NCBI GenBank assembly: GCA_022760475.1
Contig: JALEFZ010000088.1
Span: 434,001-498,000, forward strand
DNA from: Bacteroidia bacterium
GTDB taxonomy: Bacteria > Bacteroidota > Bacteroidia > J057
Reading direction: 5' to 3'
DNA length: 64,000 bases
Shown here piece after piece: positions 1 through 9,807 of this stretch (position 1 is the stretch's first letter; each line of letters starts with the position of its first letter). The notes beneath the pieces are model-generated. The model had not been told where the DNA came from and did not search any database. It was given only the letters and a program-made list of their open reading frames with translations. A program made the translations under genes and the position numbers.

Positions 1-1
1 C

Positions 2-226
2 GGCGCCACCGTAGCAGCTTCGTGTGCATTTATGCTGCCAGTAGCCACCCCCCCCAATGCAGTGGTATTTGGCTCTGGATACCTGAAAATACCCGAAATG
101 GTCAGGGTAGGAATATTTATGAACCTCATTTCCATAGCCATACTCACCCTGATGATTTATTTTCTATTGCCGATGTTATGGGAATTTGACCCAGTCAGTT
201 ATCCTGAAGCATGGATAAAGACCTAA
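2..226 (+). CDS. DASS/SLC13 sodium:dicarboxylate symporter, C-terminal fragment
   Basis: The reading frame is open from the left edge, so only the last 74 or so residues are visible. They carry the family's signature near the C terminus: a small-residue run leading into LPVATPPNAVVFGSG, which forms part of the second sodium and substrate binding site in DASS carriers, followed by one last hydrophobic helix (IFMNLISIAILTLMIYFLLP) and a short polar tail. Proteins of this family import di- or tricarboxylates, or sulfate, with sodium across the inner membrane. The substrate cannot be told from this fragment. The next gene starts about 40 bases downstream on the same strand. Confidence 0.85.
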   Translation, partial: GATVAASCAFMLPVATPPNAVVFGSGYLKIPEMVRVGIFMNLISIAILTLMIYFLLPMLWEFDPVSYPEAWIKT

Positions 227-266
227 GACAACTTTTGTATTTTATTTATCAAAAATCTCAACCTAT

Positions 267-3200
267 ATGAATAAACAACTCTACTACTCGAAAACAGGTC
301 TGATACTCATGGGAATCCTTGCCTTTATGATGGCAAGCCTTACCCCAGGGTATGGACAGACGAACTGTAATGAAGACCTCGTCATTGTAGGTCTACTGGA
401 TGGCCCCTTGGGGGGAACTCCCAAATTTGTGGAGCTTTATGCCATCAACAATATCCCTGATTTGAGCATCTACGGGATCGGGAGTGCCAACAATGGCAAT
501 GGAACAGATGGCATTGAATACAGCCTGCCATCTGGCTCCCTTACAGCCGGCTCTACCATTTACATCGCCAATGATACGGCCAATTTCAGGGTATTCATGG
601 GCTTTGGTGCAAATTATGAAGATGGAGGAGCTGCTTGTAACTTCAATGGAGATGATGCCTTCGAATTGTTCAAGAATGGGGTCGTCATTGATGTTTTTGG
701 CGACATCAACATGGACGGAACAGGGACAAATTGGGAGTACACAGATGGCTGGATCAAGCGTGTCAACAATACCGGGCCTGATGATTCTACCTTCGTTCAA
801 GGTAACTGGGCATACAGTGGGATCAATGTCTTTGACAACCAGACTACCAATGCGACTTCGCCTACCCCTTACCCGTTGGCGACTTACATGGCCAATTGCT
901 CGGGTGGCCCGACAGGTCCAACTGTTGAGCTGATCCTGAAAGGAGTTATAAGTGCAGACTTCCCTATGAAGGCCTTGGAGTTCGAGGTATTGGCCAATAT
1001 TTCTGACTTAAGTGTCTATGGCATTGGCTGTACCAATAATGGAGGGGGATCTGATGGTCTTGAGTGGAGCTTTCCTACTGCCTCCGCTAATGCAGGGGAT
1101 CGAATCTATGTAGCCAGGGACTCAGTGGAATTCAGAAACTTCTTTGGTTTCGATGCGAACTTCTATGATAGCCCGGGAGCAGCCATCAATTTCAATGGAG
1201 ACGATGGCCTTGAAGTATATAAGAATGGTCAAATCATCGAAATCTTTGGGGATACACTCTTGGACGGAACAGGTGAAGCTTGGGAGTATACCGGAGGTTG
1301 GGCCCACAGAAAAGACGGAACAGGTCCTGATACCTCAGGCTTTGTATTGGCAAACTGGGATTTTGCCCCATTGAATTCTTTGGATGGCATTACCTTAAAT
1401 AGTTCTGCCCCTCAGCCTTATCCTGTATTGGGTGCAAGCTCACCCAAGCCTAATCTCGTTTTGGTGGGTTTGATTCACGGAAGTGCGGCTGTGAAATCTA
1501 CAGAATACTATGTACTGGACGATATACCTGATTTGAGTGTGTATGGGGTAGGTTGTACCAACAATGGTGGCGGAACCGACAGTGTAGAGTGGAGCTTCCC
1601 AGCTGTATCAGCTTCCAAGGGTGATCGTTTATACGTTACAAGGGATTCTGCTGCTTTTAGAGATTTCTTTGGCTTTGATGCGAACTTCATAGATGCCGGG
1701 GGCGATGCCCATAACTTCAATGGAGATGACGCTTTTGAATTATTTGAAAATGGGGTGGTCATAGATGTATTTGGCGACATAGCCCTGGATGGTACGGGAG
1801 AAGCCTGGGAGTATACCGATGCCTGGGCACAAAGAAATTGTGCGACAGGTCCGGATAGTGCCACATTTGTTCTGGCTAATTGGACCATTGGCACAATCGG
1901 AACCTTTGATACCGCTTCGGTAAATAGCAATGCTGCTGATCCTTACCCCGTAGATACTTATTTGCCAACTCCCTGTGGCGCGACAGGAGGAGGTACTGAC
2001 CTGGTCATCACAGAGATCATGTACAATACCCCTGGAACAGATCTGGAATACCTGGAGTTTTATAACAATACTTCTTCAGCGATTGACATGACGGGATATA
2101 GCATTTCAGATGCGATTTCCTTTACCTTCCCTTCCTTTAGCCTGAATCCTGGGGAATTGGTTTTGATAACAGATGATTCTTTGGGAATGCAGAATTTCTG
2201 GGGACAAACGGCCTTCCAATGGTCTTCTGGTTCCCTGAACAATGGAGGGGAGTCTATCACCCTGAAAGACGCTTCAGGCGTAGTAGTGGATTCTGTCAGA
2301 TATGATGATGCAAATCCATGGACAGCTACGGCAGACGGAAATGGACCATCGCTTATACTTTGTGATCCCAACCTGGACAACAATGATGGAGCAAACTGGC
2401 AGCGTGCCCTCAATAGCTCTGGTAAACTCTTTGATGGGACAGAGGTATTTGGTAACCCCGGTGTGCTAGATAGCTGTGTAAGTACGCCAATTGTAGCTAT
2501 CCAGCGTGCGGAGTTAACCGTAGGAGAAGGAGTTGGAAGCATCACAATTGAGTTTTATGTAGACAATCCCAATGGACAAACCGTTAATGTTGGTTTGACT
2601 GTACTCCCTACAAGTACCGCTGATATCAATGACTTCTTCTTCAGCAATACCTCCGTTACCTTCCCTGCGGGAACTGATACGGTACAGACAGTCGAGATTA
2701 GCATCACTGATGACTCCAATCAGGAGCCGCAGGAGTTTTTTACCCTGCTGATTAACAATCCGTTCAACTGTGTCATTTCTAATGATACCATGAATGTTGC
2801 CATCATAGACAATGATGCTCCTTTGACGAAGGCCCTTACCCTGGTAGGGATTGCCCACGGACCCAATAGCGGGGTGCCCAAGGCGGTAGAACTGCTTGCC
2901 ACCCAAAACATTCCTAACCTGAGTCTCTTTGGCCTGGGCTGTGCGAATAATGGTGGAGGTACAGACGGCCAGGAGTATACCTTCCCCAACGTATCTGTTG
3001 CTGCTGGAACCCATTTCTTTGTGGCAAATGATACCGCAGGTTTCCGCGCTTTCTTTGGCTGTGAAGCCGACTTTACCGACCAAGGTTCCGCTACCAACTT
3101 CAATGGAGACGATGCTTTTGAAGTGTATGAAAGCGGTAGGGTCATTGACATTTATGGTGAAGTAGACGTTGACGGAACAGGAACAGCTTGGGAATACAGT

Positions 3201-3611
3201 TTGGGTTGGGTGAAAAGGAAAATGGGAACCGGGCCTGATTCTGCCTTCGTTTTGGCTAATTGGGACAATGGTGGCCTCAATGCCCTTCAGGGGGGAACCA
3301 CCAATGAGGAAGCCACCAATCCTTACGTTGCCAGCAAAGCTGAGTGTATCAGCATCAATGTAGATGAGGATGACTTGGTTCCTCCAGTTTGGGTATACCC
3401 AAATCCTGCGAAGAACCTCCTTCACATTGATACCAAAGAAGTTTCTGATCGAATCCAGATCCTGAATGCCATGGGGCAATTGATCATGGAAATCGAACAG
3501 CCAACAGGCAAGGATGTCGTCAATATCAGCCATTTACCAAATGAAATCTACCTGATTAGAGGTATTTCAAAAAATGGTATTTGGACCAGAAAGATTGTCG
3601 TGAACCACTAA
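267..3611 (+). CDS. T9SS-exported protein with lamin-tail-like repeats, Calx-beta and sorting domain
   Basis: Begins with a signal peptide (basic n-region, hydrophobic core, cleavage near YGQ). Four copies of a roughly 160-residue lamin-tail-like unit are visible from about residues 40, 223, 396 and 858. Each has the motifs NIPDLS.YG.G, NNG.G.DG, FNGDDAFE, V.DVFGD, DGTG..WEY and GPD. A conventional lamin-tail domain (about 578-740; LVITEIMYN, LEYLEFYN) and a Calx-beta-like domain (about 743-850) lie between copies three and four. The last 75 residues, starting WVYPNPAKN, are a type IX sorting domain, so the protein should be exported and surface-attached or released. No catalytic domain is seen. 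It lies just upstream of susC, separated by a hairpin, and may bind a ligand for that system. Confidence 0.85.
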   Translation: MNKQLYYSKTGLILMGILAFMMASLTPGYGQTNCNEDLVIVGLLDGPLGGTPKFVELYAINNIPDLSIYGIGSANNGNGTDGIEYSLPSGSLTAGSTIYIANDTANFRVFMGFGANYEDGGAACNFNGDDAFELFKNGVVIDVFGDINMDGTGTNWEYTDGWIKRVNNTGPDDSTFVQGNWAYSGINVFDNQTTNATSPTPYPLATYMANCSGGPTGPTVELILKGVISADFPMKALEFEVLANISDLSVYGIGCTNNGGGSDGLEWSFPTASANAGDRIYVARDSVEFRNFFGFDANFYDSPGAAINFNGDDGLEVYKNGQIIEIFGDTLLDGTGEAWEYTGGWAHRKDGTGPDTSGFVLANWDFAPLNSLDGITLNSSAPQPYPVLGASSPKPNLVLVGLIHGSAAVKSTEYYVLDDIPDLSVYGVGCTNNGGGTDSVEWSFPAVSASKGDRLYVTRDSAAFRDFFGFDANFIDAGGDAHNFNGDDAFELFENGVVIDVFGDIALDGTGEAWEYTDAWAQRNCATGPDSATFVLANWTIGTIGTFDTASVNSNAADPYPVDTYLPTPCGATGGGTDLVITEIMYNTPGTDLEYLEFYNNTSSAIDMTGYSISDAISFTFPSFSLNPGELVLITDDSLGMQNFWGQTAFQWSSGSLNNGGESITLKDASGVVVDSVRYDDANPWTATADGNGPSLILCDPNLDNNDGANWQRALNSSGKLFDGTEVFGNPGVLDSCVSTPIVAIQRAELTVGEGVGSITIEFYVDNPNGQTVNVGLTVLPTSTADINDFFFSNTSVTFPAGTDTVQTVEISITDDSNQEPQEFFTLLINNPFNCVISNDTMNVAIIDNDAPLTKALTLVGIAHGPNSGVPKAVELLATQNIPNLSLFGLGCANNGGGTDGQEYTFPNVSVAAGTHFFVANDTAGFRAFFGCEADFTDQGSATNFNGDDAFEVYESGRVIDIYGEVDVDGTGTAWEYSLGWVKRKMGTGPDSAFVLANWDNGGLNALQGGTTNEEATNPYVASKAECISINVDEDDLVPPVWVYPNPAKNLLHIDTKEVSDRIQILNAMGQLIMEIEQPTGKDVVNISHLPNEIYLIRGISKNGIWTRKIVVNH

Positions 3612-3620
3612 TTCTTTCCA

Positions 3621-3651
3621 GGGGAACAAGTTCCATCTGGACTTGTTCCCC
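3621..3651 (+). terminator. Hairpin between the repeat protein and susC
   Basis: GGGGAACAAG pairs with CTTGTTCCCC; a further TCC/GGA pair lies inside beside a single bulged T, and the loop is ATCT. TTCACTTTT follows. It lies 9 bases after the stop of the repeat protein and 24 bases before the susC ATG, so it probably ends or attenuates the first transcript. Confidence 0.7.
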
Positions 3652-3674
3652 TTCACTTTTGAAATGGTAACCAA

Positions 3675-6600
3675 ATGTTTAAGAATATCATAATTGCCCT
3701 GCTTGCTTTTCTGCTTATGGGGATGACCGCTTATGGGCAAGAGAGTCGGATAAGCGGAACTGTCAAGGACAGCGATGGGAAGGCTTTAGGTGGAGTAACT
3801 GTTTTTGTCAAAGGGAATACAGGCCAAGGGAGATTTACGGATGATGATGGTAAGTTTTCAATTGTTCTGCCCAATGCGAAAGATGCGACACTTGTTTTTG
3901 TCTATTATGGAATGGAACAGCAGGAGGTCGCTTTGAATGGACGTACCCAACTAGATGTGGTAATGAAGCCAAGCGTGGAGACCTTGGATGAAGTTGTGAT
4001 TAGCGCCATTGGCCTGGAGCAAAATGGAGATAACATCGGATCTACGGTATCCAAAGTTAGCAGTACAGATGTGGTCCGCTCAGGGGAGACCCTTCTCCTG
4101 AATGGACTTGCAGGAAAGGCATCCAACCTTAAAATTGCCCGATCAAATGGGGAGCCAGGGGCTGGAACCACCATTCAGATTCGCGGAGCAAATACCATCA
4201 CAGGTTCCAGCAGCCCCTTGATTATCCTGGATGGGGTACCCATCGACAATTCTACCACTTATGGTGGAGGGGACTTCAATTCAAATAGAAGGATTGCACA
4301 ATCGAGCCGATTGAATGACCTCAATCCCAATGACATTGAGTCTATTCAAATCCTGAAAGGAGCTTCTGCTGCCTCGCTATGGGGTTCCAGGGCTGCGAAT
4401 GGGGTGGTTGTGATTACTACCAAAAAAGGAAAGGCAGGAACCTTATCCATTAGCCTGAATTCTACCGTTTCCCTTGACCAGATTCTTACCCAGCATCCCC
4501 TGCAAACTACCTTTGGTCAAGGAGATCGAGGCGTATTTTCAGCCTCATCAGCCAATAGTTGGGGAGATAAAATATCTGAAAGAAGTGGTGAAGGAGATCT
4601 CGTAACAGATCAAGCTGGCCGTTTTGTGTCAGATGGTGTTACCTTTTATCCCATCCTTGAGAAAAGGTCTACAGATATTTTTACTGACAGGAATTTCAAT
4701 GACATTTTCAGGACGGGTTACTATGTCAATAACAACATCCAGATCAGCGGAGGGAATGAGAGATCCCAATTTTTCCTAAGCCTGGGGAGGTTGGATCATG
4801 AAGGAATCATTGAAAATAGCTTCTTCGATAAGACAAACTTAACCTTCAATTCCAAAAGCCAATTGGCTGACTGGTTGACGGTGAAGGCCAAGGCCAACTT
4901 CGTCAATAGCCAGGCCAATAAAATAAACCAAAGCTCAAATGTAGCTGGATTATACATTGGCCTACTGAGGACCCCACCTGATTTTTATAACAGGTATTAT
5001 CTAGGAACCTATATCGATGAAAGTGGTTTGGCTTTTCCAAACAGACACAGGGCATACAGGGATGCACTCGGTGCCACAGGCAGCCCCGCCTACAACAATC
5101 CCTTGTGGACAGTGAACGAGCAAAGGGTGCTCTCCAATGTGAATCGCCTGATCGCATCTTCCGAAGTCAACATTACCCCTACCAAACGCCTGAACTTTAC
5201 CCTGAGGGGTGGGGTAGACCATTATGGAGATATAAGAGAATACTTTTTCCCGATAGGCACGGCAAATTCTGATTATAATTTGGGAAGGTTCGATGAGGAT
5301 AACATCAGCAGAACTGAGGTCAACTTTGATGTCATTGGTCGTACCAACCTGGATCTTTTCGATGGGTTAAGGTTAAATATTACCGCAGGCTGGAACTTCA
5401 ACAATAGAAGCCGATTCTTTAACACCACTTCTCTCACGGCCTTCCAGGTGGATGTAAGCACTGCCACTTCCCAGTTAAATACAGCGAATGAGAATACTTC
5501 TTTTACCACCAGAAGGGCTTTCAGGCGTTCAAATAGAGGTTATTCTGTGCTGACCTTTGATATTTTGGAGCAGGTATATGTGAATGTCAGCAATACCCTG
5601 GAAGCCTCTTCCACCCTGAATGGCAGCTTCTATTATCCTGCGGTAGATGTAGCCTGGCAGTTTTCTGATATACTGGACTGGAAGGCAATGGATTTCGGTA
5701 AACTCCGTGTGGCCTGGGGCCAAGTTGGGGTAGATGCCGCAGCGCATAGGGCGCAGACCCTTGCAGAAGGTGGATTTTCCTATTCGACTTTCGGTGATCC
5801 CCTGGATGTCAGCCTCTTTGGAGGAGGATTTCGAGTGGATGATGACAAAGGGAACGCAAACCTGAGACCTGAGGTGAAAACTGAGTTTGAAATTGGGACG
5901 GATTTAAGATTTTTCCAGAATAAACTCACACTCTCTTTTACCTATTATCAAAACGAAATCAATGACCTACTGTATGAAATCAATACAGCTGCTTCAACGG
6001 GCTTCTTGAGCGAATACAAGAACATTGGTACGATGGAGAATCGGGGGTATGAAGCGGAAGTGGTCTACAATTTTATTCGAAAAAAAGACTGGAATCTGGA
6101 AGTCTATGGGAATTTTAGCCGCAATAGAAACCGGGTTACCAACCTCTTTGGGGCGACATCCATTGCACTTACCGGAGGAGCCATCAGCTCAAGAGCAGTT
6201 GAAGGGCAAGCCCTTGGGGTGCTTTGGGGAACCAGGGCATTGCGTGATGACGATGGGAATCTTGTACTCAATGAAAATGGTTTTCCCAGGCTCAACAGTG
6301 AACAAGGAGTCATCGGAGATCCCAATCCGGATTGGAGAGCTGGACTTGGACTGAGGGCCAGATGGAAAAAACTTAGTGTGAATCTCCTGTTTGACCATTC
6401 TCAAGGAGGAGACTTTGCAGAAAGAACCAAATTCGTCCTTTACCGATTCGGAACACATGAGGATGTAGGCAATGAAGTTACCCTGGAGCAGAATGTCCGA
6501 AACATCAATGGAGATGTATTCTTTATTGGAGAGACGGTTCGAGGCAACCTCGCAGATTTTGGCGCAGGAACTGTCTTGTTGGATGAAAGCTGGTATACCA

Positions 6601-6899
6601 CCATTGGTGGAGGCTTTTTGAGCAGTGTCATCAATGAGTTTTCCATCTCGGACGCTACCTGGACCAGGCTTAGGGAAGCCTCTGTAGCCTACTCATTTAG
6701 CGGAGAACGCTTTAAGCGATTGACCAAGTTATCCAGCATTCAATTTGGGGTAACCGGAAGAAACCTCATCCTATGGACAAGGCTGGCAGGAGTAGACCCT
6801 GAGGTAAACCAGTTTGGGGTCGGCAATGGGTTTGGGATCGATTACTTCACCAACCCTACTACAAGATCCCTGATTTTCAATTTGAACATTACCTACTAA
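3675..6899 (+). CDS. SusC/RagA-family TonB-dependent outer membrane transporter
   Basis: Outer-membrane half of a SusCD nutrient importer. A signal peptide ends near TAYGQ. Next come a carboxypeptidase-regulatory-like beta domain (about residues 25-105; GTVKDSDGKALGGVTVFVKG), a linker with LDEVVISAIG, and the plug domain (about 115-255) with IQIRGANTI, PLIILDGVPIDN, DIESIQILKGASAASLWGSRAANGVVVITTK in pieces. The remaining roughly 800 residues form the 22-strand barrel and end in an aromatic-rich strand (LIFNLNITY). At 1074 residues it has normal length. The partner susD starts 18 bases downstream. Such pairs bind and import oligomers using TonB energy. The substrate is unknown because no polysaccharide-degrading enzyme is linked. 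Confidence 0.97.
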   Translation: MFKNIIIALLAFLLMGMTAYGQESRISGTVKDSDGKALGGVTVFVKGNTGQGRFTDDDGKFSIVLPNAKDATLVFVYYGMEQQEVALNGRTQLDVVMKPSVETLDEVVISAIGLEQNGDNIGSTVSKVSSTDVVRSGETLLLNGLAGKASNLKIARSNGEPGAGTTIQIRGANTITGSSSPLIILDGVPIDNSTTYGGGDFNSNRRIAQSSRLNDLNPNDIESIQILKGASAASLWGSRAANGVVVITTKKGKAGTLSISLNSTVSLDQILTQHPLQTTFGQGDRGVFSASSANSWGDKISERSGEGDLVTDQAGRFVSDGVTFYPILEKRSTDIFTDRNFNDIFRTGYYVNNNIQISGGNERSQFFLSLGRLDHEGIIENSFFDKTNLTFNSKSQLADWLTVKAKANFVNSQANKINQSSNVAGLYIGLLRTPPDFYNRYYLGTYIDESGLAFPNRHRAYRDALGATGSPAYNNPLWTVNEQRVLSNVNRLIASSEVNITPTKRLNFTLRGGVDHYGDIREYFFPIGTANSDYNLGRFDEDNISRTEVNFDVIGRTNLDLFDGLRLNITAGWNFNNRSRFFNTTSLTAFQVDVSTATSQLNTANENTSFTTRRAFRRSNRGYSVLTFDILEQVYVNVSNTLEASSTLNGSFYYPAVDVAWQFSDILDWKAMDFGKLRVAWGQVGVDAAAHRAQTLAEGGFSYSTFGDPLDVSLFGGGFRVDDDKGNANLRPEVKTEFEIGTDLRFFQNKLTLSFTYYQNEINDLLYEINTAASTGFLSEYKNIGTMENRGYEAEVVYNFIRKKDWNLEVYGNFSRNRNRVTNLFGATSIALTGGAISSRAVEGQALGVLWGTRALRDDDGNLVLNENGFPRLNSEQGVIGDPNPDWRAGLGLRARWKKLSVNLLFDHSQGGDFAERTKFVLYRFGTHEDVGNEVTLEQNVRNINGDVFFIGETVRGNLADFGAGTVLLDESWYTTIGGGFLSSVINEFSISDATWTRLREASVAYSFSGERFKRLTKLSSIQFGVTGRNLILWTRLAGVDPEVNQFGVGNGFGIDYFTNPTTRSLIFNLNITY

Positions 6900-6917
6900 C
6901 TACCAAAGAGTAGAAAA

Positions 6918-8336
6918 ATGAAATATATCGCCATCCTATTGTTTTCTCTCTTAATCCTGAGTGCTTGTCAAAGCCTCAATGAGGGAATCAATGACAATCC
7001 GAATGACATCACCATTGATGCCATTCAAGCCCAATCCTTCCTGACAGGAGCCCAATTGGGAAACATCCAGGTCCAGGTAGGCCACCTTCAACGAATTTCG
7101 GCTTTGTGGACAAGGCAACTGATTGGTTTCCAAAGCTCATATCGAAGCATTGACCAATACAACATTACCACTGCAGAGACAAACTCTACCTGGAACAGGG
7201 CCTACCATTCATCGCTTTCCCAGCTAAGGGTCATTCAGGAGAAGGCCATAGATAACCCACAATTAACTGCTATTGCTCAAATTATTGAGGCACACACCAT
7301 TGGTACCATGGCAACTCTTTTTGGAGATGTGCCATATTCCGAAGCAGCAACTGAGGGCATTGCAGAACCTAACTTTGATGGTCAGCTAGCAGTATTCAAC
7401 GAATTGTTGAGTTTGCTGGATTTGGCCATTCAAAGTCTGGATGCTTTGGAGACAGAATTGTTGATCAGAGAGGACATTTATTTTGAAGGGAATGTACAAA
7501 AGTGGACCGAGACCGCCTGGACTTTGAAGGCGAGGTATCATTTGCAAATGGGAGATTATGCCATGGCTTATGAAGCTGCCCAAAAAGGCATATCTGATCC
7601 CGCCAATTCGTTGTTATTCCAACCCATTGACGATAACAATACAGACAATAAAAATCTGTTTTGGCAATTGGCCGCAGGCTCCAGAGCAGGAGATATTGGT
7701 AATTTGAAGGATGAAGAAGCCAGTTATTTGCTGCAAATGCTGTCTGACACTGCCTCCATTTCCCGAGTCCATGGCAAAACAAGGGAAGCCTCACGGCTGG
7801 CCTACTACATCATTTTTGACAATGATGCCAATGCCAATCAAGGCGTTGCCTCTGCTATCCAGGCCATGCCTATGGTTACTTTCGGTGAGAATGCGCTCAT
7901 TCTTGCGGAGACGGGTGCGAGGAGCCAGAGTTTTGAAGTTGGCCTTGGCCACCTCAATGAATGGCGAAGCTACCTCAATTCCGGCGAAGCATTTACAATT
8001 CTGGATCCAGGCCTTGAACTGGTTTACCTGGGCTTGGATGAGGACGATTTCGAAGAAGATGGGCTGGAAAACCCTGATGGAGTTGATCCACTGACAGCAT
8101 TGCTCAGAGAAATCATAGAGGAGAGGTATGTCTCGGGCTTTGGTACCTACATGCCATTCAACGATGCCAGAAGACTTAGAGATGCTGAGCCTGAACTTGC
8201 AGTTGATTTCCCTCTTAGCGTGTCTGGAGCTGATTGCTTTCCGCAGCGGTTCCTTTATTCAGCTCGAGAAATTGATGCCAATAACAATGCGCCAACTGAT
8301 CCTGGGCTTTGTTCCAAAACCGCTGTTAATCAATAA
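6918..8336 (+). CDS. SusD/RagB-family substrate-binding lipoprotein
   Basis: The surface lipoprotein that caps the SusC barrel and captures substrate. The signal ends in a clear lipobox, LILSAC, with Cys16. The segment NEGINDNPNDIT after it resembles the SusD-like_2 subgroup, as do the alpha-helical TPR-like segments with NSTWNRAYHSSLSQL, MATLFGDVPYSEA and WTLKARYHLQMGDYAMAYEAAQKG. The C-terminal part has ERYVSGFGTYMPFNDARRL. At 472 residues it has the usual length. It follows susC by 18 bases and precedes the GLUG lipoprotein by 11 bases, so the genes are almost certainly co-transcribed. The substrate is not deducible. Confidence 0.93.
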   Translation: MKYIAILLFSLLILSACQSLNEGINDNPNDITIDAIQAQSFLTGAQLGNIQVQVGHLQRISALWTRQLIGFQSSYRSIDQYNITTAETNSTWNRAYHSSLSQLRVIQEKAIDNPQLTAIAQIIEAHTIGTMATLFGDVPYSEAATEGIAEPNFDGQLAVFNELLSLLDLAIQSLDALETELLIREDIYFEGNVQKWTETAWTLKARYHLQMGDYAMAYEAAQKGISDPANSLLFQPIDDNNTDNKNLFWQLAAGSRAGDIGNLKDEEASYLLQMLSDTASISRVHGKTREASRLAYYIIFDNDANANQGVASAIQAMPMVTFGENALILAETGARSQSFEVGLGHLNEWRSYLNSGEAFTILDPGLELVYLGLDEDDFEEDGLENPDGVDPLTALLREIIEERYVSGFGTYMPFNDARRLRDAEPELAVDFPLSVSGADCFPQRFLYSAREIDANNNAPTDPGLCSKTAVNQ

Positions 8337-8347
8337 CAAACCTGAAA

Positions 8348-9796
8348 ATGAATAAAATGAAAATCAAGTATTTCTCCGGTTTCATTCTCCTGCTCATTTT
8401 TGGGGGAATGTTGACCCAGTGTACGGAAAGAGAAGAGTTTTTTCCAATAGATCCCAACAAATTGACCATTGTAACTGCTCAGGTAAATGGTTCTAACCTC
8501 AATGATCAGGATGAAGGCATCAAGGTAGATGCAGCCTTTACCTTGGTATTCTCCAAGCCAGTCAATTCAGAAATGGCTGCCTCGAAAGTAGAATTGTTGA
8601 CCAACGGAACTGCAACCGAACTTGGCATTACATTCAATGACAATAAGTCAGTCATGGCACTTACGCCATCAGATAGCCTGGAATTTGAAGCTCCTTATAC
8701 TTTGAGGATCTCCTCTGGGGCTTTTGGAGCCAACTCGGAGCTGCTTGAGAATGGTTTTGAACTCAATTTTACCACAGAAATTGAGCCTAAACCATTGTTT
8801 GCAGGGGGGGACGGGACAGAAATGAATCCTTATCAGGTGGAAACAGCTGAGCAAATGGAGATCGTAAGGTTGTTCCTTTCCAGTTATTTTGTTCTGAATG
8901 CAGATATAGACCTAACTGACTTTGTGGGTGCAGATCCTCAGGGCTGGGTTCCTATTGGAGTTTTGGGAGAAGGCTTTTCGGGTAATTTTGATGGAAAGGG
9001 CTTTACTGTAAGTGGGCTAGCCATTGACAGGACAGACATCAATGAAGTCGGACTTTTTGGTGTTTTGGAAGGCAATGGCTCGATTCGAAACCTGAATGTA
9101 GTAGCCACAGGAGTTTCAGGTGGACAGGCCACCGCTGCACTGGTCGGAAGACAATTAAGTGGTACCATTGAAAATTGCCATGCTGCTGGTAGCATCACAG
9201 CTAATAACAGCCGAGTTGGTGGTTTGGTAGGCTCCCAAGAAGCCGGGCTTATCACAAAATGCTCCTCTTCCTGCGGGGTTTTCGCAGAACTTTCCCGGGT
9301 TGGAGGACTCGTAGGCCTTTCGCAAGCAGGAACGGTTTCGGAATCATTCTCCTCAGGGAATTGCGAATCTCTTTCATCCCGAGTCGGTGGGGTGGTGGGT
9401 TCAGTCGAAGAAGGAGCGACTGTTACAGACTGTTATTCAACTGGAAACATCACCGCTCGAAATAGGGGAGGGGGTGCTTTTGGAAGGTTGGACGGAACTG
9501 CATCAAGGGTTTTTGCGACAGGTAAGGTTACCATTACAGATGCTGATGCTTCAGGTGATTATCCAGGAAATGTAGTTGGGCAAATTGGAGGGACTGGCAG
9601 CGCATCGGACTTTTTCTATCCCAATGATCAGGTGATCTCCTATGGAGGAGGTGCCGATATAACAACCGAAGGGACCCCAACCAATATTTCTAATTTTCTT
9701 TGCGCCAGCCCCAATGGCCTTTTTCCAAATTTCAACTTTACAACAGTGTGGAAATGTTCGGCTGATGGAAGCTGGATGATTTTAGCATGGGAATAA
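8348..9796 (+). CDS. Lipoprotein with SbsA-like Ig domain and GLUG repeats
   Basis: Signal peptide with a plausible lipobox (MLTQC); a second in-frame ATG lies at 8357. Residues about 35-145 look like a bacterial SbsA-type Ig domain (FSKPVNSEMAASKVEL, LEFEAPYTLRISSGAFG). From about 215 to 380 there are repeated GLUG motifs: VGLFGVLEGNGSIRNLNV, AALVGRQLSGTIENCHAAG, VGGLVGSQEAGLITKCSSS, VGGLVGLSQAGTVSESFSSG and VGGVVGS. Repeats of this type build beta-rich surface adhesin or ligand-binding structures. It sits between susD and a hydrolase lipoprotein, whose frame overlaps its end or begins 11 bases after its stop. It is likely an accessory surface glycan- or polymer-binding protein of this SusCD locus, by position only. 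Confidence 0.8.
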   Translation: MNKMKIKYFSGFILLLIFGGMLTQCTEREEFFPIDPNKLTIVTAQVNGSNLNDQDEGIKVDAAFTLVFSKPVNSEMAASKVELLTNGTATELGITFNDNKSVMALTPSDSLEFEAPYTLRISSGAFGANSELLENGFELNFTTEIEPKPLFAGGDGTEMNPYQVETAEQMEIVRLFLSSYFVLNADIDLTDFVGADPQGWVPIGVLGEGFSGNFDGKGFTVSGLAIDRTDINEVGLFGVLEGNGSIRNLNVVATGVSGGQATAALVGRQLSGTIENCHAAGSITANNSRVGGLVGSQEAGLITKCSSSCGVFAELSRVGGLVGLSQAGTVSESFSSGNCESLSSRVGGVVGSVEEGATVTDCYSTGNITARNRGGGAFGRLDGTASRVFATGKVTITDADASGDYPGNVVGQIGGTGSASDFFYPNDQVISYGGGADITTEGTPTNISNFLCASPNGLFPNFNFTTVWKCSADGSWMILAWE

Positions 9797-9807
9797 ACTC
9801 TAATCCA

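Noticed and set aside
2514..3533. Long minus-strand open frame (339 codons) opposite the lamin-tail repeat gene, plus similar frames opposite every repeat
   Set aside because: It arises from codon bias in the repeats on the plus strand; no signal, family motif or start context. The plus-strand gene explains the region.
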